From positions 1 through 64,000 of the forward strand of contig JAJEKV010000262.1 of NCBI GenBank assembly GCA_021234155.1: a stretch of 64,000 nucleotides of DNA. Reading direction: 5' to 3'. Within the stretch, counting starts at the first letter, position 1. Every line of letters starts with the position of its first letter. Source of the DNA: Isoetes taiwanensis (taxonomy: Eukaryota > Streptophyta > Lycopodiopsida > Isoetales > Isoetaceae). Below are positions 44,467 through 55,696 of this stretch, one piece after another. The position numbers and the translations under genes were made by a program. Under the pieces are notes generated by a model that made no database searches, had not been told where the DNA came from, and was given only the letters and a program-made list of their open reading frames with translations.

Positions 44467-45901
44467 TAGCATGAGCTAATCGATTGTATAAGCTTTATCA
44501 AGTGCATTACTTTTTGTTTCAAGCTTAATCATATTGGTCTATTAAATAGAATCACCAATCCAAATAAAGCACAGAAGGAACATGATTTAGATTTTCCATA
44601 GAAATATAAACAACAAAGATACATCATGTATTGTACTAAAGTTTGCTTTTACATTGATAGATTTTGACATGCAGAATTGTGAACTTGCCGCTTCTGTTGA
44701 ATCTGGTTCCATTTGATATTCCTGAAGTAGAGTTAAGAGTTAACAGCGTCGTGCCTTCATCTCCTCTAAAACCGAATCTTATTCATCATTAACATCATCC
44801 TTGTCCTGCATCAAAGACATCTATGCTGCCATCCATCCAGACCTTCTCAATATTCGGTGAACTGGCCAGCACGTCATGCTAGAGGAATTGGGAAATAAGG
44901 GTTTAGGGTATTAGGTTTGAAAGCTGCTCGTGCAGAAAATGTCTAAAGGATACATGTTCAACTTAATCTAATAAGTAGGTAATATTTTGGCCACTATGGC
45001 TCATATATGTAGATTTGCTATTTGTTTGTCAATAATAGCTCATTTTATTCTCTAGCTTAAAGAATGCTGGACGTAGAGAGCAGTAATGTTCCAGCTCTTC
45101 ATGAAGAGGCCGTTTAGCGATACATGAAGAGTCGACCTTAAGAAAGTGGGGATCTATAATGCTTCAGTTTATATGCTAGATTATGGAGCTATGAATGGTG
45201 CTTGCAAAATTTGGTGGACCATGAATGATTTATGTTAACATATAATGGTTGTACCTTATATCAACAGTGTATAGAAATCCCTATTGTCTCAATTCAGTTA
45301 TAAATGCTAACAAAATTAATGCTAGCACAAGCGTAAATCGTAACATTTTCTAAGTCATAATGACAATATGTCTCAACCCAGGATAAAATATAACATGTGC
45401 TAAGTCAATAAGTGGGAGTTAAGTGCGACATTACTTAAGAAAAATGTTGACCTCTTGGGAGATAAGCGTGGCAAAACTTAAGAAAAATGTTGACCTCTTA
45501 CAACTTGGAGAAACTAACAATGTGCTAAGTTGATACGTAGGAGATAAGTGTGGCTCTAATCTCTCATTCGCGCAAACAAAAAAGCTCTAGCATATACGGA
45601 TCCGCTCTTAAGCCTTGTTATGAGCTTTAGCAATCCCTAACATCGGCTATGGAAATGGAAAGCAGGGAAGAATCTGTTTAGATAGCCAAGCTTGCTGAGT
45701 AGAACGAATGGTACGATGAAATGGGTTGAAACCTTGAAAAAGTTGCAAAAACTGTACATGTCAAAGAGCTTACCATTGAAAAGCGAAGCTTTCTCTCTGT
45801 GGCTTATAAAAATGTCACGGAGCTAGAAGAACTTCTTGGCGCATAATCTCCTCCATTGAGCAAAAGGAAGATAAGGGCAATAAAGAGCATGTTGTTTTGA
45901 T

Positions 45902-45909
45902 TTAGGATT
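45902..45909. repeat. hAT target-site duplication, left
   Basis: TTAGGATT, identical to 46687-46694. Confidence 0.85.
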
Positions 45910-46686
45910 CAGGGAAAATTTTAAGGGACCTATGATTTTGTATAAGTATAATGAATTGGCCATTCCTTGTAAAATATGCCCCCAAAAGTGTAGCCTGAAC
46001 TGGCCATTTTTCCTATTTTTTCCTAATGTGGCTGCAACCCAATTGGCGATTTTTGAACCAAATACCTAATAATGTGTAGCTCAAATGGCGATATTTAGCT
46101 AGATTCTTATTAAATATAGAGCTACTTGCCCAAACATAAAGAAGTCGCCACCCTATAAATGTGTTAAGTTAAAAGTTGTATGAATTTGAATTCATACCCC
46201 ATGTATTTCAATAATGCACAGATTGCTGGTAGGGGCCGGAGTCTTCATAAAGAGGATTGAAAAGTGCCTGGACATTTGATTTTCTAAAAGAGCGGGATTA
46301 TTCTTAGTTGGTAGATATATTTAGAAATAAAAATTTCTAATAATGTTGGCCCCCCATAAGTGATGAATTTATGAGGGGGTCTCTTAATGAGTTAACATTT
46401 GGCGAACTTAAGGCATTACAGGATTTGGCCAAGTGGCCTAAATGGCCATTCCATAAGCATATTTAGTTCTCACTTGGGACTAAATTGGCCCCAAAGTCGA
46501 TACCACTCCAATTAGCAAATATCTAATTGGCCATTCTAATGTCATAATTGGCAATAAAGTGCCACAAAATGGCGAATCCGCAGGTAGTCCGTAGGTAAGG
46601 CATCCTACTCAAGCCGGCCGTCGCATTTTGCCTGAACCTGTTATTTGTGGCCAAATGGCCCGCCGGGGCCACTAAAATTTTCGCTG
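45910..46686. mobile_element. 777-bp non-autonomous hAT-type element
   Basis: Ends CAGGGAAAATTTTA and (complement of the right end) CAGCGAAAATTTTA are terminal inverted repeats with one mismatch in 14. The flanking 8-bp duplication TTAGGATT is perfect. An 8-bp duplication with CAGGG ends is diagnostic of the hAT superfamily. There is no transposase frame inside. The interior repeats the words GGCCA and TTGGC (AAATGGCC, AATTGGCCA) many times, probably subterminal binding sites. Confidence 0.9.
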
Positions 46687-46694
46687 TTAGGATT
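46687..46694. repeat. hAT target-site duplication, right
   Basis: TTAGGATT. Confidence 0.85.
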
Positions 46695-48089
46695 ACATGG
46701 CAAACATGGAAAAGGAGCTTGCTAAGATTTGTAGTGGAATATTGAGGCTTCTGAACAGTCACACATACCGTCTTCTACTTCTACAGATAACAATTATAAT
46801 ATCAATGGCTTACTTATTTTTATCAGTGGACCTTGTCTACTGGCGACCTGCGTTGGACTTATGCTTCAGAGGAGGTTTTGAGATAGGGTTTACATGATTC
46901 TGGTATGCGAACCTTAAAAAAACTTGTCTTTTTAGGCCATGCATTAACCCTAAGACTTTTGATGCAGTTAGCACAACAGATATAGTTTGGAAAGAGATTC
47001 GGCGATGGCGACCACAGAGAAACAGATTCATAAAACTTCATTGTATCTTAGACTCAAAGCAATGCAGAAAGCATTTCATCATCTCGGATGCACTTCTTCA
47101 AAAGGCTCTTGGAATAGTTGATATATATTCTAGCATGAGCTAGTCGACGGTATAAGCTTTATCAAGTGCATTATTTTTTGTTCCAAGCTTAATCAGATTG
47201 GTCCAAATGAAATCGCCAATCTAATTAAAGCATAGAAAGAACTGGATTTAGATTTGACTCAGAGATCCAAACAACAAGGATACATCATGTTTTGTACTAA
47301 AGTTTTACTTTTAATTTAATAGACTTAGATATGCAGCAGGTATTGTTGTGATATAAATCCTCTAAAGCAAAAAAGAAAGCGGATTCAGATTTATCCAGAT
47401 TTAAGGAGGTGGTTTTTCTGTCAAGTAAAATGTTTTGTCACTTGAAAAATCAATTAGCAATGCTTCTGAGTACATTGGACTATTGTGAGGTTGAAAGCTG
47501 CTAATGCAGAAAATGTAAGGGATATGTATTCAACTTAATCTAATAAGCATGTAATATTACGACCAATATGGCTCAAATGCGTAGATTTACTATTTGTTTG
47601 CCAATAATAGCTCATTCTATTCTCTAGCTTAAAGGATGCTGGACGGTAAAGAGCAATAACTTTTCAGCTTTACATGAGAAGGCCATCTTAAGAAAGTGGG
47701 GATCTATAGTGCTTTAGTTCATATGCTAGATTGTGGAACCATGAACGATGCTTGCAAAACTTAGGAGACTATGAATGATTTGTGTTAACATATACCTTAT
47801 ATCAGGAGTTTATAGAAATCCCTATTGTCTCGATTCAGTCGTTAATACGAGCACAATTAATGCTAACACAAATGTAAATTGTAATATGTCCTAAGTCATA
47901 ATGTCAGTATGCCCCAACTTAAGACAAATGTTTTCCACTTGGGAGATAAGTGTGGCAAAACTTAAGAAAAATGTTGACTCTTACAACCTAGAGGAACTAA
48001 CATGTGCTAAGTCAATAACTGGGAGATAAATGTGGCATTATTTAAGAAAAATATTGACCTCCTACAATCCGGAGGAACAAACAACAAAC

Positions 48090-49640
48090 AAGTTCATTGA
48101 CAGGTTAGAATGCCTGCTGCATATTGGGACAAGGCACCCCGAATTACAATTAATTCAAATTGTTGCATATGTGAATTTGTAGTTGTGGATTGTAATTGTG
48201 TTACTTGATGCGACTTATAATAGACATGTTGCTTTATAGACAACAAACTACCTAGAATGTAATTTAAGTACATGAGTTAGGTGTGAACCGTCCTGCGTTT
48301 AGGTGTACACTATCATTAACAGGTTTCCAACTTTGCCTAGAGTAGAAGAGTTTGGACCATAATATCCAAATGTATGGCGACATTACGGTTTGGTAAAGTG
48401 ATGGTAACAACACTACAATACTGACATTATTAGTGTTCAACTTCATAGCAATCCAAAAATATTCACATATTTATATGTCAAAATTAGCGTTTCATCACAA
48501 CATTGGATCTTTATGTATACCAAGAGGATGATTCAAATTTATCATTTACAATGTCTCACCTTATGCCCAGCCTCATAAAGAGTTATAGACTATAGCCTTA
48601 CCTCGAAACCTACTCAGTTTAACACTTTACTCACTCAGACTTGCTATGAACAGGCACCACTCAAAGCTAAAAAAAGATAATGACGAAACACTATGTAAAT
48701 ATGAAGGAGCTAGGTTCCTTTTAAATTGTTATTAAAGCTTTGAAAAGTTTTTGTCTAAAAAAAAAAGTTAGGAAAGTTGATTTGTTTTTCTATCTGGGAC
48801 CAAAAACATTTACAAGCCAAACTTATGCCCACAAAGCTAGGCACCATTACCACTACATACATAAAATTCAAATAAATTACCATTTCCATTGAATGAACAA
48901 AATCAGATTTCTTATAGGGGGTATTTTGTTTTAGCTTGGTGTGTGAAGATAAAATGGGAGGTGGGGTTTTTATTCGGTGTGTGTTTTAATTAATTAAAAA
49001 AACCCTTATTTTAGAACGGTAAAAGCAAAAATAAAAATACGTTGGGAGTACAATCATATAAGGATAAGACATTAATGAACAATAACGGAAACCGATATCA
49101 GCCAGGTCCGTAGGGAAGTGACATCTGGGCCGTTCAGGTGCCGGGATTGATATAGCACGAGCTCCTGGCTATGGCGTGGTGACAAAAGGCCTGCGCATTT
49201 CTGACGGACCTTTCCATGACAGCTATGGCGGACCTCCCTTTGTTCCCGACATTTGGCTCCGTGACTCCGACGCCTGACCGCTTTTGGGTCCTTTCCTTCT
49301 GAACCCTTTCGCCTTTTTTTAGTTGTTTTTTCTTAATCCGGTGACAAAGCCATCTCTGATCCTGTCGAAGTGGAGTTATGGCTATGGCGCACCTGCCCAT
49401 TTCTGTTAGAAAAAGATTGTCCATATCTTCGTATTTCTTTATTTGATCCAAAAAGTTTTTTGATCCTTTCGTCGGATTTGATCAAGCTCATTTATGTTGG
49501 AATCGACAAAAATTCGTGAACAGGGCCGCATTTTATACATTCGTCACGGATTTGTCAATGGGGAAAGAATTTTCAGGGATTTGTGAATTGGGTTGGATTG
49601 ATTCGATCTTTTTTCTGTTTTGTTCATTTGTAGCAGGCAG
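48090..49640. other. Intergenic sequence and upstream region of the DUF3527 gene
   Basis: 48090-49000 has no supported gene. From about 49050 to 49640 the composition changes to less AT-rich. The pyrimidine-rich stretches 49200-49340 and 49400-49640 are likely promoter and 5' untranslated sequence of the gene that follows. Two similar words CTATGGCG..CACCTG and CTATGGC-GACCTCC occur at 49168-49390. No clear TATA box was found. Confidence 0.4.
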
Positions 49641-49642
49641 AT

Positions 49643-52632
49643 ATGGAGGTACATTTCTGTTTTAACCTTTCGTTCTCGTCGTTATAGAATTTCTAACAAA
49701 AATCTGTTTGTCCTTTCTCTGGTTCAGTAGGTGAGGTTGCTAATTAGCCACATTCCGATGATGAAAAACAGCAGAGCCAGATTGGGCGTATTTTCTTTGG
49801 ATGATCTACCCAAATCCGGCTGGCGAGAAGAAAATCCGGCAAATTGGGATGCAGAATTGCTTGATTTTGATAGCTATGGTGGAAGAAAATCGTTGGCATT
49901 GACAGATTCAATTGAACGGGAAGGAATGCCGGAAGAAAACGAAGCTTTTCGCTATGGCGGATCTGTGAAGCATGAAACAGAGAAATGTGGGTCTTCTTCT
50001 GGCAGATGGAAATCTTCCCCAACAATGAAGAAAAAATCGTTTCATTCCCCATCTGCTAGCAGCGACAATTCCTCAGTTTTTTCTAATCTAGATTGCTCTT
50101 CTTTTTCTTCCAACAGCGATGGAAGTGTGTTCCAAAAGGAAGAATCCTCACCCATTAACGGAGCCGTAAAAGGGCGTGGATTGAATCAAACAAAACCAGC
50201 AAAAGATTTTCTTGAGTTCCGAATTTACGATGGCAAGCTGATCGAAAGCAAGAATTCTCCAATTCCGGCAGAGAAAAGAAGTCCAATCCAAGCTCAGAAA
50301 TCAAGTTTTTACAGAAAGACAGTTTCATTCAGCGAGAAAATTGAAATCGGGGTTTCAAATCCTGTTTCAAACAGAGTAGAAGGACTGGAAGATGGGTATC
50401 GGGTGTTTGATCCAAAATCAAGCTCCATAGCCCAGAAAGGGGACATTAATGCCGTGGATTCGCCGGAAGAAAAAGGCGCGAAATCGCCCACAAGCTCTGG
50501 CTATGGCGGATTTGGGTCAAAACAAAACCCTACTCCGGCAGTGTGGGGCTGCAAAAACTGGCATTTGTCTAGGTCATACAGGGATATAAATTTATCGCCC
50601 AGCCATTGCCATGGCAGATCAATGCCCAGAAAGCATGTCGCAAGAAGACTGAAATCCATGCTCGGCTATGGCTACCAATCCGGCAGAAGCCCTTTTGTTA
50701 GCCCACAACCGTATCAGACTCCAAAATCATTCTTCAATTCAAGGGCTGGAGTAGTCTGCGCTTCTGTTCAAGAAGAAAAAATAATGCCAAATCTCTGTAC
50801 TCCTTCAGGAGTTGAAATTTGGTCGGATTTACGGAAGAGTCCTCTGCATTTTTCAGAAACAAGCAGCCCAGTGAGGAATGGATTTAGAAATCAGAAATCT
50901 GTTCTGGGTTTTCCGAGAAGAAAAATCTCTGAAGGCAGGCCTGATCAAAGCCCAGTCCGGCCATGGATTGATCCAGTTCAAAATGCTGCCAAGTTTAGGG
51001 TTGAAAAAAGTCCGTCCATGAAATTTGCAAAGGAAAATAGGTTTGAAGATCAAAATGTGGTTTCTGATCAGAATTTGAAGGGCGATGGTTTGAGCTCTGA
51101 GAGCTTGGCTTCTAAGCTCTCCAAGCTCATGAAAATCTACTCCGGCAAATCGGAAATTCCTTGCAGGCCGAGCTTGAATGCTTCTAAGAGCAACCCCTCT
51201 CTGCTGGGCAGACGGATTTCTTCCTTTGCTCTAAAAAAGAAGCAGAAGCTAGCTTCTCAGCCCAAATCCGGCGATGCTTCCAGACAAGGCCATTTGCACT
51301 GCGTGATCAGAGACGAAAATCCAAGCTTCACATTTGTAGTTGGAGGATCGAACGAGGTTCTGGTAGCCAGAACGACAAAATTATCTTCGATTTCTAGCAC
51401 CCAAGAATCACTGTTCTGCACTTTTCATTCATGGAAAGGAGGATCAAATCGCCGGAGATGGAGAAAATGGGGTCACAGAAGGAAGAAGGAGTCTGATGTA
51501 ATCGGAAGGATGAAAATTTCTTGCAGCAATTCCGACGACTCCAATTTTTTATATCTGCAGTTTGTTCTGATTGATGAATCGAACAGGGATTTCTGTGCAA
51601 ATTCTAGTTCCGGCAGTCCGAGCCCAAGGCTTAGTTTTTCTTCGTGGGACAATGGAAGCCCTTACAGGTCTCCATTAATTCCCCTAGCTTGTTCCTCCTC
51701 TCCGATCAGGACGAATTTATCCCCTGTTTCCGGCCCTCTGCTACCATTTTCAAGCAATTCTTCGCAGTATTTGTTCCGATCCATGATTCCGAGAGGCCTG
51801 ATCTGCCCACAGAGCCCAACAAGGGAAAAAGTCGATGACGAATTCGATCTGCTATGGAATGATATGAATTTTTTTGACAGATGCAATCCACAGCAGGAGC
51901 TCGCTGCTATTTTGATCAGAATTCCGGCGAGAAAAAAATGCTTGGTGCCCAATTGGGGTTTTGGAGTAAGATGCCCTTCTCCGTCAAGAATTGGCGGATT
52001 GGGCTCGAGTTCAAGGTCTAATTTCGGGGATCAACCCCCTGTTACAGTTGTTCTTCCTGCTGGAGATCATGGGCGCCCTGCTGCTTGCAACTCCGGCGGA
52101 GCTTATTCATTGCTAGAAAGATGGAGTTCGGGTGGAAATTGCGATTGTGGAGGCTGGGATTTGGGCTGCGGATTAACGGTTTTGGGTTCAAATTCTTCGC
52201 AATCGATCTTGGAAGATGGCTCTGTGCAAATTTTCTCTACGGTAACAACTCTTTACTTATTGTAACAGCTCTGTTCTTACCGATTTGCATGGAATTCTTG
52301 AATTCTAGCATTGCTCATGATTTAGGGTTCGATTTTTTGTTTGATTGAATGGGACCCTTGTCTAATTGCAGGGGAAGAAGCCGGAATTAATCATGAATTT
52401 GGCGCCGCTTCGAGACGAGCTGTTTTCTGTAAAATTTCAATCGCCCATTTCCCCATTGAAGGCCCTTGCTTCCGCTGTTGCAATTCTATACAGCAGAGGT
52501 CCGTCAATTCCTGTGATGACAAGCCACGAAGCAGAAAATTCCAGAAAACCGCCACGATTTCCACTCCGATCGGTTAAATCCTTCACGGAATCAAGCCTAA
52601 AGCTTCAAAATCCATCTCTGGAGAGGCTATGA
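49643..52632 (+). CDS. DUF3527-domain protein, intact spliced gene
   Basis: The only clearly intact host gene. The main exon ends at 52241 with a CTACG|GTAACA donor. A 130-bp intron (52242-52371, ending AATTGCAG) leads in phase 0 into a last exon 52372-52632 (GKKPELIMNLAPLRDELFSV to NPSLERL, stop). For the start there are two readings. ATG at 49758 (MMKNSRARLG) gives about 914 residues. A small first exon ATGGAG at 49643-49648 with GTACAT donor, joined in frame at 49731, gives MEVRLLISHIPMMKNS and about 925 residues. The N-terminal half is Ser-rich and disordered (CSSFSSNSDGSVFQKEESS). The C-terminal DUF3527 region starts at about residue 490 (LHCVIRDENPSFTFVVGG), with NSDDSNFLYLQFVLIDE, PQQELAAILIRIP, VTVVLPAGDHGRP and LERWSSGGNCDCGGWDLGC. 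DUF3527 proteins are plant-specific and of unknown biochemical function. Confidence 0.9.
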
Positions 52633-52777
52633 CAGAGAATCAAAGTCTGCAACTGTAAAATACTTGGATCAACAAAATCTCTGTTCTTGTACAAAATACA
52701 TCATGTTTTCTTAGATCTCAAGATTTCATCATCAATAAGCTTCATGATTGAATCGGTTACAGAGTAGTGGGCATTAA

Positions 52778-52960
52778 ATGGAGCCGATCGACGGAGATAG
52801 TGCAGATTTGCACGCCATAAGCCAGGATTTGAAAACCTTGTTCGTCATGATTTTGGCAGGGTTTAAGAAGGGTTTATTTAAGGGCCTCCAATTTTGCTTC
52901 AAAATAATGGCTTGGTTTTTTTGTGGTTATCATCATGCTTCGATGTTGCCCTCACGTTAG
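52778..52960 (+). CDS. Small ORF, 60 residues, below the DUF3527 gene
   Basis: Starts MEPIDGDSADLHAISQDLKT and continues with a Phe-rich amphipathic or hydrophobic stretch (FKKGLFKGLQFCFKIMAWFF). It lies ~145 bp after the DUF3527 stop on the same strand, possibly inside its 3' untranslated region or a small separate gene. The composition looks peptide-like rather than random, but I recognise no family. Confidence 0.25.
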   Translation: MEPIDGDSADLHAISQDLKTLFVMILAGFKKGLFKGLQFCFKIMAWFFCGYHHASMLPSR

Positions 52961-53058
52961 CGTGCATTTACCTTCAGTTACCTTCATGATTTCTCTTGTT
53001 TAGAATTTTGGAAACAACCTAAAGCAATACGATTCGCTCAATATTTCAAGATTCTCTT

Positions 53059-53390
53059 AAAACCACGTAAATGCAACTTAGGTTGCATTCTGCCCTATTC
53101 GCCACTCATACAGCGCCACGTGGCATAGTTTCTCTGCCTGAATCTCTATCCCGCTCAACACGACGGATCAGCAGCGGCGGCTCAGAGCGACAGATTTACA
53201 TTACATTCTGCTGATTTACATCTCATTCTACAGCATTTACCTGACATTCAGCCCTTCTACCCCTCATTCTGGTATTTTTACCTCTGATTCTGAAGCGTTT
53301 ACCCCTGATTCCGGATTTCTTGTTGCCCACAGAATGCAACCTAAGTTTCTTGTTGCCCACAGAATGCAACCTAAGTTGCATTCACGTTTT
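53059..53390. mobile_element. MITE-like element with ~33-bp terminal inverted repeats
   Basis: The left end AAAACCACGTAAATGCAACT then TAGGTTGCATTCTG (53059-53092) is repeated in inverted form at 53360-53390 (CAGAATGCAACCTAAGTTGC then ATTCACGTTTT). Inside, a 30-bp unit (TTTCTTGTTGCCCACAGAAT GCAACCTAAG) is tandemly doubled at 53316-53375, and TACCCCTGATTC/TACCTCTGATTC-type 20-bp words are repeated at 53210-53315. No target duplication is certain. Confidence 0.6.
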
Positions 53391-53486
53391 AGGAATGCTT
53401 GTTTTGCCCAGATTCCGGGCATGTCAAATGCCAAGGCGCTGGCAAGCGTTTTCCATGCCCGGAATCTGGGCAAAACAAGCATTCCT
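53391..53486. repeat. Perfect 33-bp inverted repeat with 30-bp loop
   Basis: Left arm AGGAATGCTTGTTTTGCCCA then GATTCCGGGCATG (53391-53423). The right arm (53454-53486) is its exact complement. It lies directly against the MITE-like element. Perfect arms mean a young or maintained foldback. A transcript would form a near-perfect 33-bp hairpin. Confidence 0.85.
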
Positions 53487-53590
53487 ATATACAACAAATC
53501 TTAAGCGTATCCTTCATGTTTGTGATATCTGAAAGGCCCGATAGTATAAAGGCTTGATAGTATTGTCACTCCTCAATTGATTATAATAAT

Positions 53591-53623
53591 ATACTAGTAA
53601 ACGTGTGCCCGGCATTGCCGGGC
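53591..53623. repeat. Second copy of the ATACTAGTAA-GCCCGGC palindrome motif
   Basis: ATACTAGTAAACGTGT then GCCCGGCATTGCCGGGC. Compare 18582-18612: same layout, with paired substitutions in the stem. Confidence 0.6.
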
Positions 53624-53629
53624 TAATGT

Positions 53630-54310
53630 CTACTCAGCCTTTAACGTCCATATGTGCAACTTCAAGGTTCATGGAGGTTCATAGACCCATTTCAAACCCA
53701 GCTAATGAAAAAGTTTGCATTATGGATGTGGACAGGAATGAACATGGCTCCAACATTTTTACCTCCTTTCTTGATGCATTAACGTCCTTGCATCTCTTTG
53801 TTCGCTTGCCACCATGTTCTACAATTCCATGTAGTCCCTAGAGATCCTGTAAAATTTTAGGAATAGAGTTTAGATGACTATGGATATTTGTCTTCAGCAT
53901 TAATGCAACCTACAATGTATTTTCAAGTTTCTTGCAAAACATACAAATCTGTTTCCTACATGCACCTCGTTTTGGTGGCAAAACAGAGGTGCGATACCTA
54001 AGCCAGAGAAGTCAGTAGAAAACCACGCATTTCTTGGATAAAAAATGCAAACCCAATCGTTGTTTGCAACTCTGCGAATCATTCTAATAACTCCTGCCTT
54101 CTGCAATTTAGGTTAATGCATTAACTACAATTAGGAAAAACCATGTAGAGAGATGTCCTCACTTTACACTTTAGATGTGAAATATGTCTTACCAAGACAA
54201 AAGCATGGTGGCTTCAACATTAAACATACTTAACTTGCAGACCTAATGGGGACCTACAAACATCTTAGAGGCATTAGGAGGAGAAAACATGCATACATGC
54301 TCGGACGCAG
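53630..54310. other. Intergenic sequence, no gene seen
   Basis: Only short open frames; the plus-strand frame 53605-53841 starts in the palindrome motif and has no recognisable domain. Confidence 0.4.
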
Positions 54311-54763
54311 GCCCGTTGGAGGCGAGCTGTTGTGCTCACCTTGGAGGATTGGTATTGGGATGGTCAGCTAGCTTCGTGGGAGTTCTTTCGAGCTCGCTTT
54401 CGCCTGAAGGACAGTGACCGGGCTATCTGGGAACAAGTGGCGGGGAGTATTCCGCTACACATACCTATAGTCCCTCAGGGTGATGTGGTGGTGCAGGTTT
54501 GGAAGGTTCATCCAGATGTTGTATCTTCTTGTTTTGTGCGGTCTTGTTACCGGGTGTTGGCTATTCATGACACTCTGCCCCCTTCAGGCAAGTGGTCTCT
54601 GCAGCTTCCGGGTTCTCGATGGCGCTCGGTTTGGACATGGACATGGAGCTCACTTCCCCCACCAAAGGTTCGGGTGCTTATGTGGCAGGTGGTGCACCGC
54701 TGTATCAGGGTGAATGTCCTTGTGAGTCAGTTTAGGCCGGGTGTGAGCCCTCTTTGCCCTTGA
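54310..54763 (+). pseudogene. LINE ORF2 fragment with zf-RVT domain
   Basis: Encodes VHPDVVSSCFVRSCYRVLAI, WSLQLPGSRWRSVWTW, then SLPPPKVRVLMWQVVHRCIR and VNVLVSQFRPGVSPLCP before a stop. This is the same zf-RVT segment as in the minus-strand copy 35664-36125 (NPPKVNVLLWQVLHR, FKPGVSPLCP), here in a different family member. Similarity ends abruptly on both sides, so it is an isolated fragment. Confidence 0.75.
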
Positions 54764-54769
54764 AAAACA

Positions 54770-55658
54770 GTCCTTGATGAATTAACTGTCGTGTAGACAT
54801 CTAAGCCAATAGCACCAACCGGGGCCAGTAGAACCTATTAGCAAGAAATGATGCTGCCAGACATGTTATATTTGTAATCACATCAAAATATTGATCTTAA
54901 TAATGGAATAAAATGAGTCCCTAGATATGCTCAAATTATATGACATCAAATATGAAGCTACAACTGGTACAGCAGTATCACATGACTTAGATGCGATGGT
55001 TATAAGAACATTTGAGCGCAGAGCTACTGGCCTCCAAATTCCTATTATGTATGTAAAGGGTTCTGCTTAATCTGGACTCTGTCCTTTTGGTAGATAAACA
55101 TGTTCCTGTTTACTCTCTAGATGCTTGTTTACTCTCTAGATGCTTCCACTGTTTCAATCATATGCGGTAGTTTCCTTCGCGTTGTTATAGCAATTGCACA
55201 ATCTCGACAATGAAGTTATCGTTTGGACGAAAGAATATGAATACATGCACATATATGCGGGGTAATTGACATGCTTCCTTCATTAACTGAAGCTTACCAT
55301 AGCGTATGCCTGCACTATCCCATTCTCAAAACAGCGGCAAAAGAGAAAAAGTCCAAGCTTCAGAGCAAAAGCCGTTTCTAGTTGACGTATTATTTGGGAA
55401 GAAAGGCTCCAGTCCAGAAAAACTATGGTACTATAACCCTGTCCTATGGCTTCTCTTCAAATCTCAAGCTAAGAATTAATGGCTCCAAAACCCTGAATCT
55501 AAGAAGGATTTTGATACCATAATCTAAGAAGGATTTTGATACCATAGTGGCTATGAAGAGAGATGGTATTGTTGCAAAAAACATTTTACCTGAAGCGCTA
55601 ACTTATTAAAGCTCTAACTAATTTGAGAATAGATTCTCTTTTAAGAATCAACGCATGG
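54770..55658. other. Intergenic sequence at the LINE insertion site, no gene seen
   Basis: Local duplications: CTAAGAAGGATTTTGATACC twice (55498-55545) and TTTACTCTCTAGATGCTT twice (55108-55143). No supported coding frame was seen. It could be intronic sequence of a leftward gene whose exons lie right of the LINE. Confidence 0.4.
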
Positions 55659-55672
55659 AAAAAAACCGAATA
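55659..55672. repeat. LINE target-site duplication, left
   Basis: AAAAAAACCGAATA; the same string ends the insertion at 62565-62578, where the A run merges with the poly(A) tail. The unambiguous part is CCGAATA. Confidence 0.75.
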
Positions 55673-55696
55673 GATACCATTTAGGAAAAAGGAACA

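Larger units (their letters stand above)
45655..46800 (+). pseudogene. 14-3-3 pseudogene fragment, copy 3 (split by a hAT element)
   Basis: The left part (45655-45909) carries MESREES, KLAE-like and [15 protein letters not shown]-like pieces in shifting frames. The right part (46687-46797) resumes [20 protein letters not shown] and LNSH. Between them lies a 777-bp element. Without it the sequence would join as in copy 2. Confidence 0.8.
40980..48080. repeat. Array of ~2.75-kb units carrying a 14-3-3 gene fragment
   Basis: Three diverged direct copies with the same module order. First a 14-3-3 N-terminal part (starts 41073, 42893, 45655). Then a segment with TTTTGATGCAGTTAGCACA (41345, 43415, 46959), then AAGCTTAATC-TATTGGTC (41568, 44519, 47188), then TCACTTGGAAAATCAACTTG (42117, lost in unit 2, 47450). 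Then a GGTAATAT..GGCC-CTATGGCTCA segment (42229, 44980, 47550), and finally repeated AAGTCAATAAGTGGGAGATA words (42650-42790, 45400-45550, 47930-48030). Unit 1 lacks part of the 14-3-3 section. Later insertions interrupt units 1, 2 and 3. Confidence 0.8.

Noticed and set aside
49134-49451. 105-codon minus-strand ORF upstream of the DUF3527 gene
   Set aside because: Antisense to the likely 5' untranslated region, basic low-information composition, no motif.
49744-50052. Minus-strand ORFs inside the DUF3527 exon (also 51662-51952 and others)
   Set aside because: Shadow frames of a strong coding exon.
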